A stretch of 64,000 nucleotides of DNA. It comes from Eublepharis macularius (taxonomy: Eukaryota > Chordata > Lepidosauria > Squamata > Eublepharidae). The first letter of the stretch is position 1. Each line of letters begins with the position of its first letter. The notes beneath the pieces are model-generated. The model ran no database searches, had not been told where the DNA came from, and saw only the letters and a list, made by a program, of their open reading frames with translations. Of this stretch, positions 45,301-60,300 are shown one piece after another. The stretch covers positions 31,927,232-31,991,231 of the forward strand of contig NC_072794.1 of NCBI RefSeq assembly GCF_028583425.1. Reading direction: 5' to 3'. A program made the position numbers and the translations under genes.

Positions 45301-48300
45301 CTCTCTTACAGGCCCAGTGAAAGGACAGCAAATCCTGCCAGGCCCTGGTTTCGTGAGACAGAAAGTTTACATGCATTACAACTTAATGTAATTAATATGT
45401 TGATTAATAACCCACAAAAAAACTGCCCTAATCCAATCTTCTGTTCTGCCTCAACAGAGGACTTTCCTTGGGGAGAAGCAGCATAGTTCAGTGAGTTGAG
45501 AGATGTCCTTCACTCTAGAAGAGCTGAATTCATACTCCAGATCTGTGAATAGCCATGGGCAGACTTCTGTGTCTCAGAGCTAAGCTACAAGAGATGAATT
45601 ACATGAAGAGGAGCATGTGAAGGGAGTTGCAGTGTTAGCCGGGAAGCTGAGTTTAAAGAGATCAGAAGACTTTGTAAATCTTTTCTCTCTACAGAACCAG
45701 GGAGATTGCTGCTCAGAAATTTTATTTCCTCTTAACCTCTTAGAAGGGGACGTGAAACTGGCAGAGCCTTCAGAAGGAAATAAACAACCGTTCTGATTAG
45801 AGATCTCCCTGGCTCTGTAGAGGGGAAATTAACAAAGCCTTCCGATCTCTTTTAAAACTCAGCTTCCCGGCTAACATTGCGACTCCCTTCACGTGCTCCT
45901 CCTTGTGTAATACGTCTCTTGTAGCTTGGCTCTCAGCTGACTTAGCATGTGCAGCTATGTAGTGGGCTAACTAGTGCTCCCTAGGGGCATTCTGGGTTAG
46001 GAAAATGGTGTGGGGAAGAATGGGGGGAAATCCCTCTCTGTATTGCTGTCCCAATCTAAACCAGGCACTGTGGCACTTGGAAAATAAATTTCTCTGCAGC
46101 TACCCTCTAGCTGCGATGAATGGGAGTTGAGTCTACAGAACCGTGATCTGACTCATAGCCAAATATCTCATGTAGTACCTTAGCCCTTAGTTTTTCACTT
46201 GCTCAGTGCAAATAATAATATTATTGTCCCTTGTCTACTCAGTGTGAAGCACTGAGCAACATGGCATAGTGGTTTGAATGTTGGACTAGGATCTGGGTGG
46301 CCCAGGTTCAAATCCCCACTCTGCCAGGGAAGCTGGCTGGGTGACCTTGGGCCAGTTGCTCACACTCTGTCTAATCTACCTCACAGGGTTGTTGTGAGGA
46401 TAAAATGGAGAGGAGAACCATGTGAGCTGCTTTGGGTCCCAACTGGGGAGAAAGGTGGGGTATAAATAAAGTAAATAAAATACATTGATTTGCAGGTCTA
46501 CACTGTTAAGGAGAAACAATGGCGATTTTTAATTTTATTTTAATTTTGTATCACCCTTCCTCCAAGAAATTCACAAGGGTATCCAGATGTGCATTTAACA
46601 CAGACACACTAGCATTGTGAATGATGCGTAAATTCGCCTACCCTCGATTTTAAGATTAAAGCAACTTGTGCTACTTTGCATTAGGAAGGGGTTCCAGGCT
46701 CTTGGATTTCAGCCCTTGAAAAGTTGAAGGCTGAAGCTCTAAATCAATAAAATAAACCTCAGTTTCCTCAAGCATTTGTAAACAAGCAAAGAACGGAAAA
46801 GACAAGCTGTTGGGTGGCATTCATCAGAAAAGGAAGATCATGGGAGGGAGGGCATGCTTTGGTTTCTCAGCCAGATGTTCTTGTGCTCAGAATGGAACAT
46901 GTTAGAAATGTGAATAAATACATTCATGTTATCAGGCATCCAAGGAGGAATATGCAGAAAACACCACACAACTGGGTTGGGAAAGGGAGCACTGTATTGG
47001 CCTTTTATGCCAGTATGCCAATGCATGGAAGGGCAGACCATTTTTTCTTAGTTGAGCAACTGCAAGCACCATCACTCAGAGCCACCACTTGCACCTCAGA
47101 ACCCACAGTTCTAGAGTTTGTCTAGTTGCATCCTGATCCTAAATGCTTGTGCTGCCTTGACACCCAGTGACATCACAGTAATGAGAACTGCTATAGCTCA
47201 AAGGTCAAGAGGGTGAGCTTTGGGTAAGGAAAGTGGGGTGTTCCCTATGACAGTGGTCTTCAACCTTTCCAGAGCTGGGACCCACTGAGCATTGGATCAA
47301 TAAGCTGCAAGAAGACACACGGCATCAGAGTCATTTGAGGGGGGGAGGGGGGCAGTGTTATGACCTTACCAGTGTCCAGGTCTATGTGCAGCAGGAGGAA
47401 GAGGTCATTGTCTGAAAGCATGTTTGTGCCAAATTGGGGAAGTTTTACAAGCAATTACCAGTTTGGCATGGGAGCATCATTGATGAAGACCCCATTTGTG
47501 AGCCATTAGCAAAATCAGTGTCTGGTCAGCTTTAACGTGTCACGTTGAGGAGTGCATCCGGATCCCTTTGCCAGTAGATATTTGGTTTGTGAGTGTATCT
47601 TTTGGAACTAGGATAAAGTGGTCTTTGAAGCCGCCCTTTCTGAAATGCCTTTCTCTTCTCTTCCCCTCCTCAAAGGGCTGCACTTTCCTTTGCATTTTTG
47701 GTCTCCCTGGAGACAAACAAGCGGATGAGAGCACACATGCTCTGGATTGTGCCCTTAAGATCCATACCTTTTGTTCCACGTCACTCATGAAAGTAAAGTA
47801 AGTGACTGAGGGTGGTGATGCCAGGGAGGCCTATCTAACAGAGTTACTTGTAGAGCACCTCCTCCTGCTTCCGCAGCGGGAACGGTCATGCATCCTGTGT
47901 TCTTGCCACTTATCATGGCTGCCTCTTCTCCAGTTCTCACTGTGCATGCATAGTCTCATAAAAACAAATGGCAGCAGAGACTCTTGGATGCAAGCAGCAG
48001 AGGAAGGTCTTTGAGCAGTGGCTCTGGTAAGGGAACAGGAGCCAGGTAGACAGGTGCCGCAGGCCTGATAGGTCCCAGGAATGCTGTGGCATTCTGGGAA
48101 AGGTGAATTGATGCTTTCTGTTTTATGCATTTTCTGGTCTGCTTTTCTCCCCAATGGGATCCCAGAGTAGCTTACAAAAATACCAATAAATAAACACAAG
48201 GGGGAAAAAACATAATAGTGATCATTTGGATGGGTGCCAGATTCACTCGACTGGCTGTGAGCCAAAGGCCCTTTTGCTCTTGCCGCTCAGCTTGCACCTC

Positions 48301-51300
48301 TGGCTATCGCCAGGCTTTTGTACCTGCAACAGGAATAGATCTGCTCAGGGCTTTTTTTTCTGGGAAAAGAGGTGGTATAACTCAGTGGGTTGCCCTCGGA
48401 GAAAATGGTCACATGGCTGGTGGCCCCGCCCCCTGATCTCCAGACAGAGGGGAGTTTAGATTGCCCTCTGTGCCGCAATCTAAGCTCCCCTCTGTCTGGA
48501 GATCAGGGGGCGGGGCCACCTGCCACGTGACCATTTTCAAGAGGTTCCAGAACTCCGTTCCCCCTGAAAAAAAACCCTGGATCTGCTGCAGCCGGCAGAG
48601 TTGTCCCCTACATTCCCTTCCCTGCTGCCATGAATATATTTCAGATTGAAAAGCGCATGAAAAATGCAGGGGAGTTTCAGGGCCTGGTCACACATGCTCC
48701 AAACTCATGTGTGATTGTGGAAACCTCAACTCTACTTTAGTTTAATGTGTGACTGCACTGACCTTCAAGATGGTTTAGGGGAAGGAAAAGAATTCCCGTG
48801 TGCTCATGGACGGCAGGAGCAGCTTTGTCTGTCCCTGCTTTCGACCCACCACGCTTTCACAGATGGAAGAGAGCCATGAGGGCAGGGTCTTTCTCTCTTT
48901 TTCTCGTGTTTGCCCTGGAGACACATGGAACAAGCAAGATTCAGGTCCAGTAGCACTTTAGAAACCAACAGGCAGTAAGAGAGAAAGAGACTGCCCCCCA
49001 CCAGCACTTTTCTGTCTGCAAAAGTGTGCCATTTCCTGGTTCAGATTTACCTTGGAAACTAACCTACCCTGAATAGTCATGACCCTCTTTCAGTTGTGTT
49101 CTCTGTTCCTAGTATGCTATGTGTTTTAATTTAAAAAAAAATTATTTTATTGGTGCAGTACATAACATTTTTTTTCAAAAAAGCAAGCAGAAGAGAAAAA
49201 AAGAAAAAGAAAACAGGGCTGGATACAAAAACACTATTGGCAAATCTATACGTAGATTTATAGATACATCTATCTATAAAAGATTTATCTATAACTATAA
49301 AAGATTATCTATATCTATAAAAGATTTCCAAATATCTAAAAAGAAGTCAATGTGCAATTGCCTTCTGTATGTGATATGTTCAAATGTTGATACGTTTATA
49401 AGGTCTTCAATCCAGTGGTTTACAGGAGGTGGGCTTTTGTCTTTCCAGTGTTGAAGTATAAGTCTTTTAGCACCTGTAAGGACACGGAGGGTCATTTCCA
49501 TTGACCATCAGTTTGATTCCAAGAGACAGGGGAGTAGTTTAAAACAAACATAAAAGGAATGGTTCACTAATTTGTGTGTCATAAGGAGACATCCATGGAC
49601 ATAATGAGACATAGTGAGGCACTCCAAGGGTGAAAGGGGTATCTGGAGCTTCCCTTGGACTAGTGGTCTCATGTTCTTCTCTTTGTGTTGTAGGCTTGTG
49701 TCCATTGGGGTTGCCAGTGGGCCAGTGTTCTGTGGAGTAGTTGGTCATCGTGTGAGACATGAATATACAGGTACAGCCATGGTGGACCATTGGTAACTTC
49801 CCAGTGTCCAAACCTCAAGGAAATCTTGGCATTTGGGCACTCTAAGAGAAACCTTGGATCCTCTCACCCCACTCCTACAACTTCTGCACTTGTTCATTCA
49901 TCAGGGCTCATGTTTCATCGGTTTCCCAGCACTGCCTTCTTCCTCACCCTCCTTGCTTTATGTTTCTGCCTGAGAGAGCCATTCCGTGTTTTGGTTTGAC
50001 CACCACCTCGGTTTTTATCTTTTAGTTGGGCTGTGGGTATCAGTCAGTTGTTTCTATTAATCCTCCCATGCTATCACCCTTCTGCCATGGATCCAGAGGA
50101 CTTCTGTCCCCTCCTTCCACTATGGGATCCCTGAATTGTAGCCCTTTCTTTTCTGGCCTTCCTAAACCTGCAAGACCTCTGTCATTTCTTTGCCGCTCTT
50201 GAGCACGTGGCAAATGAGAGTGGCTTTTCTAACTGCTATTCTAGCAAAACTATTGCCTGTGCAAAGTAGGGATGCCACGAACCTTGTGGCAGGCTGGTTT
50301 GGCAGGTGAGCACTCCATGCTTGATAGTGGCAACTGGCTGTCAGCTGAGCCTCACATTTCCCTGCCTGGCTTTGGTCAGCCTGAGGTGGCTACTGAGCAA
50401 CTCCCCAGCTAAGCAGTGATTGCACTGGTGATTGCAGTGATTCCTTCTGCCTTGCAAGCTACTTCCATATCTACCCACCAGTCCATTCACTGTTTTCCAG
50501 AGCAGCTACAGTGCATCTGTGGGAGGGAAGGGAAAACCAAACTCTCACCGAGGGACAGAGTGCATGCATGAAGTGCAGCTGATTGCACTCCACCACACTG
50601 TTGCAATGAGCGGTCCAATGAAGAGCGTTGAGCTCCTTGCCTGTTAAGGAGCCTGTCGAGGTGTTAGTTGCCTGCTTGCAACCAGTGGGCTATACACCTA
50701 AGAGGAAGCGTCACAGGTACAATAGTAGCTGATACTAAGGGCCAAGCCTTCCTGTGACAATACTTCAAATAACCAGTAATGAATAAATATTGCAAAAGGT
50801 TACAAAGATAATAAAATGCAATAAGTCAAGCGAACAAAGCCAAGAGCTGATACCTCCGCAGACTAGTGAATTAAACAGCAGGAACTCATTAATTATCATT
50901 TGAACAATCCATTGTGAAACTTACCTTATTTTTGGATCGATAAGAACATAGCCTTCGGGCATGGGTTCCTTGTGGTTCCTGCAAGAGAAAAATGGAATAT
51001 CTTGCTAACTGGGTCATGTGGCCACCATTGTTTATGAATGTTGATTGTATGGTGACATATGTATTTATTGATTTACATGTATAGGATGATGGTGGGGTAG
51101 TCGTATATATGTATTTACGGCACACTGGCGCTTTAAGTGAATTTGAATTTGCTTGGCTTATTGCACTTTATGGAATAGAAATGTATTATCTTTGTAACCG
51201 TTTGCAATATTTATTCGTTACTGGTTATTTGAAGTATTGTCACAGCAGGTTTTGGTCCTTGGTATCAGCTGCAACCCGTGGGCTGGCAAGAGTTCAGGCC

Positions 51301-54300
51301 GCTCTAATTCAAACTGCTATAGGCAGCCGCTAAGGATGCTCCAGCCCATAAGCTTGGTCCTGCTTGAATGTTTTAGTGAAGAGGGATTCTAGTGCATCAA
51401 TGTCTGATTGAGGACCTAGGCTCAAATTAATCCTCTGTCTTGTTCCTTTCATGAGAACAGTCATTGGCCGCAAAGTGAACCTGGCTGCCCGGATAATGAT
51501 GTACTATCCAGGGTTAGTGACTTGTGATTCAGTCACCTACTCCGAATCCAAGCTGCCGCACTACTGCTTTCAAGAAGTCCCATTTACTGACATGAAGGGC
51601 ATTCTGAACCCAGGGACAATCTATCAATACCTTGGTATCACTGAGAAAACGTAAGTGGCCACCTCCACGTACAGATGGACAAGGAAAGAACAGGGTGGAT
51701 TTCCTTGGGCTGGCTCAGACTCCAGTGAGGAACATTCCTGAGAGCGAAACACGTTCAAGGAACTTTACCTCCAGTAGATTTCTCTCCTCATATTCAGTTT
51801 TGAAAAGAGGGCAAAATTCTTGCTTATTTGGAAGATATTTTACTATCCAGGATGAAAAGCTACATTTAGACTAATAAACGATCAGAGAAACATGTATGAA
51901 ACAGCAAGCAGCATACATTATGCATGATATGTATATCGTATACATCATACAAGTAATGCATGATACAAGATTTAATCAGCAAGGTTTATTGTGTAAACTG
52001 TATATAAAAAGACGTGGAAAAGAGATCTAAGGAAAGAGTTAACTTAAAACACATAGAACAGAATTTTTAGAGGGTTTTTTTGTATGTCTAGAAATGTTGG
52101 AATTAGACGGAACTGCTTGAAAATAATCTGCAGATGATATTACAGACATAGTTGACTGGCAAAAATGTTTGTGGGGAACTCTAATCTCTATGGGCAATGC
52201 AAGAATCAAGAGGGCTCTTTTTAGTATATATGGTGGAGAAGTCAAACAGAATATTTTAAGGACAAATCCGTATTGGAAGTTGTGAAATATTCAAAATTAA
52301 TATGAAAATATCTCCATTAACATATTTATCATCAGGCTATTGCTCTGGAAGGATGTCTAAAGGGCAGTTATATCATTTGAGATATTGTTGCAGCTAGAGG
52401 ACTCCTTGCTCAGCTGTGGAGGCAACAATCTTTGCCTGGTGTGGAATCTTGTTTGTGCAAGATTTGGTGCATCATGTTAATGAACAAAATACCAGTTCTA
52501 AAACAAATTTATTATTTTATTATTTATTTACATTATTTATAGTCTATCTTTCTCACTAATACTCAAGGCAGATTATACAGAGTGAGTCAGTATGGTCAGT
52601 GTCAAAGACATTTCAATAAACAGTGTGATAGGATACATACATGCAAATCTGCGAAGATTTAAGCCAACAGAAATCCAATAGAGAGTTAAAGAAAGGCTGG
52701 AAAAGATTATAAGCAATTCTAAGACTGATGTATTAAACAAATAGAAACTACATAGTAGGATTATATTTACAGCAATAGATCGTATGTAGCAGTAAATTCT
52801 ATAGTCCCTATCCCTTTGTGGATGCATCTCTTTGAGACCACTTCCTTATAGTACAGCCCTCCAATCTGAGTAAAAAGCCCTCTTGAATAATTCAGGTTTG
52901 CATAGTTTGTGAAAAGCCAGGTGAGTGGGAACTTTCCTGACCTCTTCAGGCTGGCTGTTCCATAAGATTGGGGCTGCTAGAGAGAATGCATGTGTTTAGG
53001 TACCAGTTGATTTTGCCCATTTGCAGGGGGGGCACCTGCAGAAGGCCCTGTTCAGATGAGCGAAGCTTCCGTGGTGTGACATAGGGAGAAAGGCAATCCC
53101 GTAGATATGATGGGCCAGGGCCATGAAAGGCATTGTTTGTGACAACCAAAACCTTGGATTGAACCCAGTAACTGATGGGTAGCTTGACAGCCACTAGGAG
53201 CATAAGGAAAGCAAAGCAACATTAGCTCTGACTATCTGCTCGTTCTGCACCTTTCTGCAAAGTTTACTATAAGGAGGCTGAGGCAAGCACTTGTGTAACA
53301 TGAGATTCTGCTGAGCCCATCAGCCAAGCCAGCATCAGAGCTGCTACACTCATTGCCAGGTTGCGGCCTCCTAACAAGACCCGTGTCTGTCCTTTCCCTC
53401 TGCCTTTCCATCCAACTCCATAGTTCAATCTGCTCAGCCAGATCTTGCAAAGGAACATCAAGAAAGCCTAAAATAAGGCAGAGGGCAAGACCAAAAAGAG
53501 TTAAGAAAATAATATATTCTAAGTCTTATAAAGTGTAAGTGCCACATTATCTTATAGAAAGTTTCATACAATAATATGTAAATCCAAAAATCCAAAATAT
53601 ACAAATATATAAGTTGTCAGTGGCAAGAAACAATTCATATGTAATGAGGAATTAATCAAGGAACAGGTGCATCTAAAGGAATAACAGTGAAGCACAGTGT
53701 CACAACAACAAGTAAGTGTAATAACAGAGCAATAGAGAATAACTCTCATATATAACTCGTGTTCATTCTTTCGGCAAGCAGCTGTTGCTTGCTTGGGGGT
53801 CACACCTGTAGTTTCTGAAGATCTTGCAAAGGGGCAGTAACCCTTTTGCCGTGCTGTAACAAGATAAAACAACCTTTCCTTCTCTTTTCCTTAATTCATT
53901 TTTCTTTCTCACATCTTTCTCTTCCTTAATTTTGCCCTCTTCCTTTCATGATCTGCCTTAATTACTCTCTCCCTTCTTTCTAATTTTTTTCCTGTGCCTT
54001 CCTCACCCTTTATTTTTCAGTCTTGGTTTCAACTCCACCTCATCCCTCTCCTGGTTGGCAACTTAGAACATACTTAATAACAGCCTAGCATCAAAGCTTT
54101 GCTAACATTATGAACAGAAATGGGGGAGGGAAGTAACGATTTCCCCATGATCTATCAAAGTAGCAAAAGGATGCCTCCCTGACTCCACCTTTACATATTA
54201 ATCTGTTTTAGTTGTTAAATGTATGGAGCAGAAGTTAGAACTCCCCCCACCCCAATTTAATTAGATTTAATTACGTTTTAAACATGGTTCAGGCAGTTAT

Positions 54301-57300
54301 TATTGAATTGGTGGGATATCTAATATTTCTCCGTAAATGCTACTTTGCTACAGTAAGCATTAAACTTCATGTTATAATGCGGGTTGAAGGGGGAAGCGGG
54401 CATTGCCACCTGCTCCACTCCTGATCCAGAGAAAAAAACAGAAGCATTCTTAGTATCAGCAACCTAACCAACAGTAGAAAACCACATCTAAGAGGCTCTA
54501 TGAGAACACTGAAACATAGATAAATTAGAAATATAAATATTTTTATAGTATTTTTGTGATTTAAAGTGACCTATTGCATATAATGTTAATAAATACAAAA
54601 TTTACTATCTCATACAAAAATACAAATTCATAATAGTATTCACAGGAAAATGCAGGGCTATACAAAAACATTTAACAGTATGAAGCCTTTTGGTCTGAAT
54701 CATGAATTTAATTTATCCTGTTTCCTGTGAATGGTAATTGTGTTGTATCTTTAACGAGCTGTGATTGTTTCTTTAATGTGGTACTGCACCTTTAAGAAGT
54801 GCCTTTAAATTTTGCTTTAGTGTTACTATGTTGTGCATGGCCATTTAGAGGGTGCACCCAGCTGTCGCTAGAAAGCAACCACATGCCAGTCCTGGTGAGT
54901 TTTTAAACCTGAAAAGACAATAAGAGAGGAGGCATAATGTTTCACTTTTTTATTAGAAGCATATATTTTATTGCAGATGCATGGTTGCAAAGTCCATTGA
55001 TCCCTGATGAAGTGATACTTCTGAAACAAGCATTTTCGATAACCGGTCCCTTGTTGGGTCTTTGATTCCTTGGTGTTTTCCGCCTACCTTAACCCACCTG
55101 CATAAGAAAAAAGAAAAACAAGATTATGTCTATTGCAGTTTGAAAATAATGTTATGTATACTTACCGTCACTGTCCGGGGATTCCTTTGGGACTGCTACG
55201 GAGTCTTTGCACCTATAAACAAAACAACATTTTCAGACAATGAGATATGAATATGATGAAGTCTGTTACTTGGTCATTTGCCTGTTAAATGTTATTGTAT
55301 ATCCCTGCATTTTCTGGTGAATACTGTTATGAGTTAGTATTTCTGTATGAGATTATAAATCCAAGAAAAGAGGAAAATACTATGGACTAATATGCTGATG
55401 TGATTGACTTACCTTTGTTTTCTACCTTCTTTTGAGAATTGTATCCTAAATATGTGCATTAATTTCTATCTATATTTATGAATATTTATCTTGAATATTT
55501 ATGAATAATTATATAAAATGCACTAGTCAGTTTTCACTTTAATACATTAATAAATTAATATGCTGGGAGTACTTCTGTTGTGTGCTGCTCCTGATCCCAG
55601 CTAGGTGATAGTGGGAGGCAGGTATTGCCCCCTGCTCTGCTCCTGATCCCAGCTCGATAAAGATGGGGGACGTGCATTTCCCCCTGCTCTGCACCTGATC
55701 CCAGCTGGGTGAAGGGGGGCTGGCATTGTCACCTGCTCTGCTTCTGATTCCAATCAATAACAAACCATTCCCGTAATTAATACAATAAGTCACTAAATGT
55801 ACAATATAGTTTTTTAAAAAAATTATATAGATAGATATTAAAGTGCAAGTGCATGAACCATAGGTGCAAATTGCCAAGTAAATTTCAACATCAGCCACCG
55901 GCTTAAATCAGTTTCTGCCAGAGGTACTGAAAGCAATAGAACAATCATTGCCCATATACATACACTCAATGACCATCAAAAATCCATATTGGTTACAATA
56001 AATGACAATAAATATTCATGAATAAATGTAAGAATAAATATGGGTATATAAAATATATAATACAAATACACAATGGTAAGTAGAAAAATAGATAGGCTGA
56101 GTATTTGTTACATTAAGCTGTTCCTGAAAGGAGTGGTGGAGGTGAATAGTGGCAATATTCCTCCCTTGTAGTGTGATATTAATTCTGTCTATGTATCACC
56201 ATTCTAGCTGCCAATAGCTCTGCTCAGTTGATCCACCTTTCTTTCCACAGGTATAATGAGTCATAGCACTCCACAGATGGTCACCTCCTGTGAATCTCCT
56301 ACTCCACTTTCTCAGGAACTGGGGGGGGGGGGTGCTGTGTGAAGACAGGGGGTGGGCATTGCCACCTGCGCAGCTCCTGATCCCTTCCTGTGTGAAAGCG
56401 GGGGGTGGGCATTGCTGCCCGCTCTGTGCCTCATTCCAGCCTGGTCTTCCTGCCATGCATGGCAAGGTCTCTGGAGGGGCAGGCTGCCTCGCCTGGTCTT
56501 CCCTCCATGGCAGCGCCCTCTGGTGGTAGGAAGTGAGTTGTCTGGAACACGCTTAGCCTTTTATATAGTAGCATGTCATATCCTGCCTTTCTCCCTAATG
56601 GGAGCCCAAAGCAGCTTCCATTGTTCTCCACCAAGTATTAGAGAGATGAAAAGGGATTCAAGTATTAGAGAGATGAAAAGTTACTTAAAAGTTCTCTTAT
56701 TACATGTTGCATATTGTGAAAGTAATCTGGTCCAGTATGTTTTAGTTCCCTTTATTTTTGACACTGCAACCCCATGATCATCCTGAAGCTGGTGGCCAAT
56801 TTTTTGGATGAATTACGCTTGCCACGAACAGAGACCTTAGCCTCTCTTGCAAATAGCACCATTGGCTAGTGGAGCAGAGATAACCTGGGCCAGTTTTCGC
56901 CCTGGACCTCCTCTGATCTCCCTGAAGCTGGTGGCAATTTTGAGATTCCTAACTTTATTTTCTGATGAGTTATGCCTGCCACAAATAGACAAATGGACAG
57001 ACAAGCCAATTCTCTAATTAATATAGATTAATGGTAACGGCAAGCCAAGTGATTTGTTTTGTTATGATGCTTGGTTTGGGTCAGGGTCATATGGGGGGGG
57101 CAAGTAGAATCTTTGGGGTCCCATGGTGGTTCTTAGAAGCCCTGAGTGTGAGCCAAAGCTGTTGCTTCTGCCATTTGGTGGCATGGCTTTTGAACAGTGC
57201 AATTTCTTCCACTTCTTGCTATGCCTCATGTTTCTTTCTCTTTTGCATCAAGAGAAATAAAGTTATGTTTGGAAAATGCGTGCTTATAATCAAGCAACAC

Positions 57301-60300
57301 ATTATCAGGCAAAAGAATAGAGAAGCTTGTTTCAATTCATGTAAAATTTCCCTTTGCTAAAGTTCTGAATCCCATACTCTGAGTCTTTTGGATGCTACTC
57401 AGGAAAATAAGCTTAAATTATGCTAGTATTTTCAAGGATCTATTATCTACTGATATGGAGTGGAATGTAAATGAAAGAAAGGAACACAGTTTCTGGGTTG
57501 CTGATATTCTCTTCAGTTTCTGTGTGTGTTGCAAGCTGGTCCTGCACATGCTTTCTCGAAAGCAAATCCCACTGATTTCAATGGGCCTCCCTCCCTATTA
57601 GCACTGTAATCCTAATAAAAGTTAGGTCAGTTAGGTCATTGAAATCAATGGGCTTAGACTGGGGTCACTCTTCTTAGGATTGCACTGTAAGTGTATATAG
57701 GACTGAAGCTTTATTGTGTGTAATAATGGAATGCTGATCTCCAAATATTTTGCTATTTTGCTAAGGATAAATAATATTGTTTACTGCCATGATTTTCTGC
57801 TACAGGAATATTATTGATGGCTTTTAAATGTTTCATGGCATTATTTACGGAAATGTCCTTGATATAGATTGTACTAATCTCACACTATTTAAATCCACTG
57901 TAAGTCTCAGTGAGAAAGGTGGACTATAAATGACAAATAAAATAAATGTTATTTTTTCATGTTATTTTTCTTTAAGTATTTTCTAATTCTCCTGAAGTAT
58001 TTCAGCACAGAATTGAGTTTCCCAAGTTTCTTTGGTTGAGACTGCTCATAAGCCTCAATCATTCCGGTTGTTTTTTCTTCCCCTCTCCCAGGGGGGGAAA
58101 AATTCCTCTTCGATATTTGAGTATTTTCTATTGTTAGCTGCAGGGAATATTTGGCTAGAGCTTAATGTAGACTGATACTTCTTTGCTTTTTTCCTTCTTT
58201 TAAGAATGATTTTCAAAGCATATCTGACCAAGGAGAGATGTGAAGATTATCCTCTACTGGGTAAGTAGATTTCTGGCTTCAAGAGGGAGAGGGGGGTCTG
58301 TGGGAGATGTCAGGGTTTGTTTACCTTTCCTGAGCATTTACTCATAATGCAACTCTAGACCAAGTAAGTGGGGAAGTACTACATGAAAGGGGTATCAACA
58401 ACCATGATGGGTTTTGTGCCTCAGTTGCTGTTTTAGGCTGTGATTTTAGCAGATATTTCTAATCCATACAGTTCACTTAAGGAGCATTACCAAGCAAATG
58501 CACTCACATCAGCATCTGTGATTAGTTCTTATAATGTTCAGAGGGAATTCTGCACAGGGGGAAAGGGAGAGGCTATATGTTAGTGGCAGAGCTCATGCTT
58601 TGCATTCAAAGCTCCCAGCTGGGGTGACGCAACTTCTAGGCAGCCTTAGGTGATTGCCGAGGGTGCCAGAAGGGTGGAGGGGCACCTGGGTGGCAAGCCC
58701 AAGCAGCAGCTCCAGACCCCAGCACTGCTACTGGGGGCCTGCTTATCCAGCCTGCCACCCCTATGAAAGAGGGAAAGAGGAAGGAAGAGGAGGTGCTGGG
58801 TTGCTGCTGGAATCTCCATCTGCCTGACACACAGCACAGTGGTGCCTTCTCTCTTACCATGTCTCCGTGCAGGGAGATGCATGCATGAGTTGCCAACTCT
58901 GAGATGGGAAATTCCTGGAGATTTGGGGAGTAGAGACTGGAGAGGGTGGGATTTGCAGAGTGGAGGGCCCTCCGAACATCCCCCTGCCTTCCAAGTCGGC
59001 AGCCCTGCTTTGAGTCAAAAGCATAAGGGGAATTTGTAAGCACCCGGAGGCATTTGAGAACAAAGGGAGTTTACCTAATCCAACCTCTCCTGCATTTTGC
59101 ACGTAGCAGGAACTAGTGAGAGAGCTGGGGCTGGACAGCATCATTTGAATCCGAGTTGCTTAGTCACATGGGGGAGGATGGTGATGAGGCTAGGCCCCTC
59201 TTGGCAGCTATGAGTGATAAAATATAGTAACTTTGCAGCACTGAGATTTGGGCCAGGGAGGGTTTGTCTGATCACTGGTAGTCAAGAAGACTACCCTGAG
59301 AGCTAAACTACAAGAGACGAATTACACGAGGATGCTCACGTGAAGGGAGTTGCAATGTTAGCTGGGAAGCTGAGTTTTAAAAGACAGATCGAAAGGCTTT
59401 GTCAATTTCCCCTCTCTACAGAGCCAGAAAAGATCTCTTCTGAGAGGGTTTGTTTATTTCCTCTTCGCCTTCTAGAAGGGGAGATGAAATTGACAGAGCC
59501 TTGGGGAGGCAAAGAGGAAATTAGCAAACTGTCTGAGGAGCCATCACTGCTGGCTCTGTAGAGGGGAAATTGACAAAGCATTCTGATCTGTTTTAAAACT
59601 CAGCTTCCTGGCTAACATTGCGACTCCCTTCACATGCACGTACTCGTGTAATTCATCTCTTGTAGCTTAGCTCTTAGTTAGGGTAACCCACACTGAAAAT
59701 GGGGCTGGAGGTTATATACATTCTTGCTGCACATGGGCCATGAATGAAACCCTAGTTTAACCCATCTTCTTGAATATTGTGTCTTCATTTGGAGGTAGGG
59801 AGGGGGGCAGAACTCAACAAACACGAACTATTTTTGCTGTTTTAATGACCTCTTGCCTATGTTATTGTTTTCCCCTAGGTAGGAAGAGAGAAACTGATAT
59901 CTTTGAGGAATTGCTGGAAAAATTTAAATACTTCAAAGAAAGCCATATTTTAATATATGAAGGACACTTTGGATATGGAAAAAGCCAATTAATGGCTGAA
60001 ATTGCCTATTTAGGGCAAACAGCTGATCAAAAGTGAGAGCATTTTAATCTCACTTTGTTACATGTTTTCAACCACATTAAAAATCCACCCTCTGCTCTTC
60101 AAAAATGAACCCCCCCACAAAAGGGACTCAGTCCTTGTCTATAACTGTACATCTCTGTGTCTCTTACCCAAACTTTGGGTTCACAGTTGAATGTGTATCA
60201 AATTATGGGTTTACCTATGAACTTGGGAAAAAAAGGAGCTGTCTATTTGCTCTCTCCTTCAAAAGCAAAACTCCTCCCAACACAAGGAAAATGTTCCCTG

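Noticed and set aside
47251-47460. A complete hAT element beginning CAGTGGTCTTCAACC
   Set aside because: Only the left end is visible; no right end or matching 8-bp flank was found.
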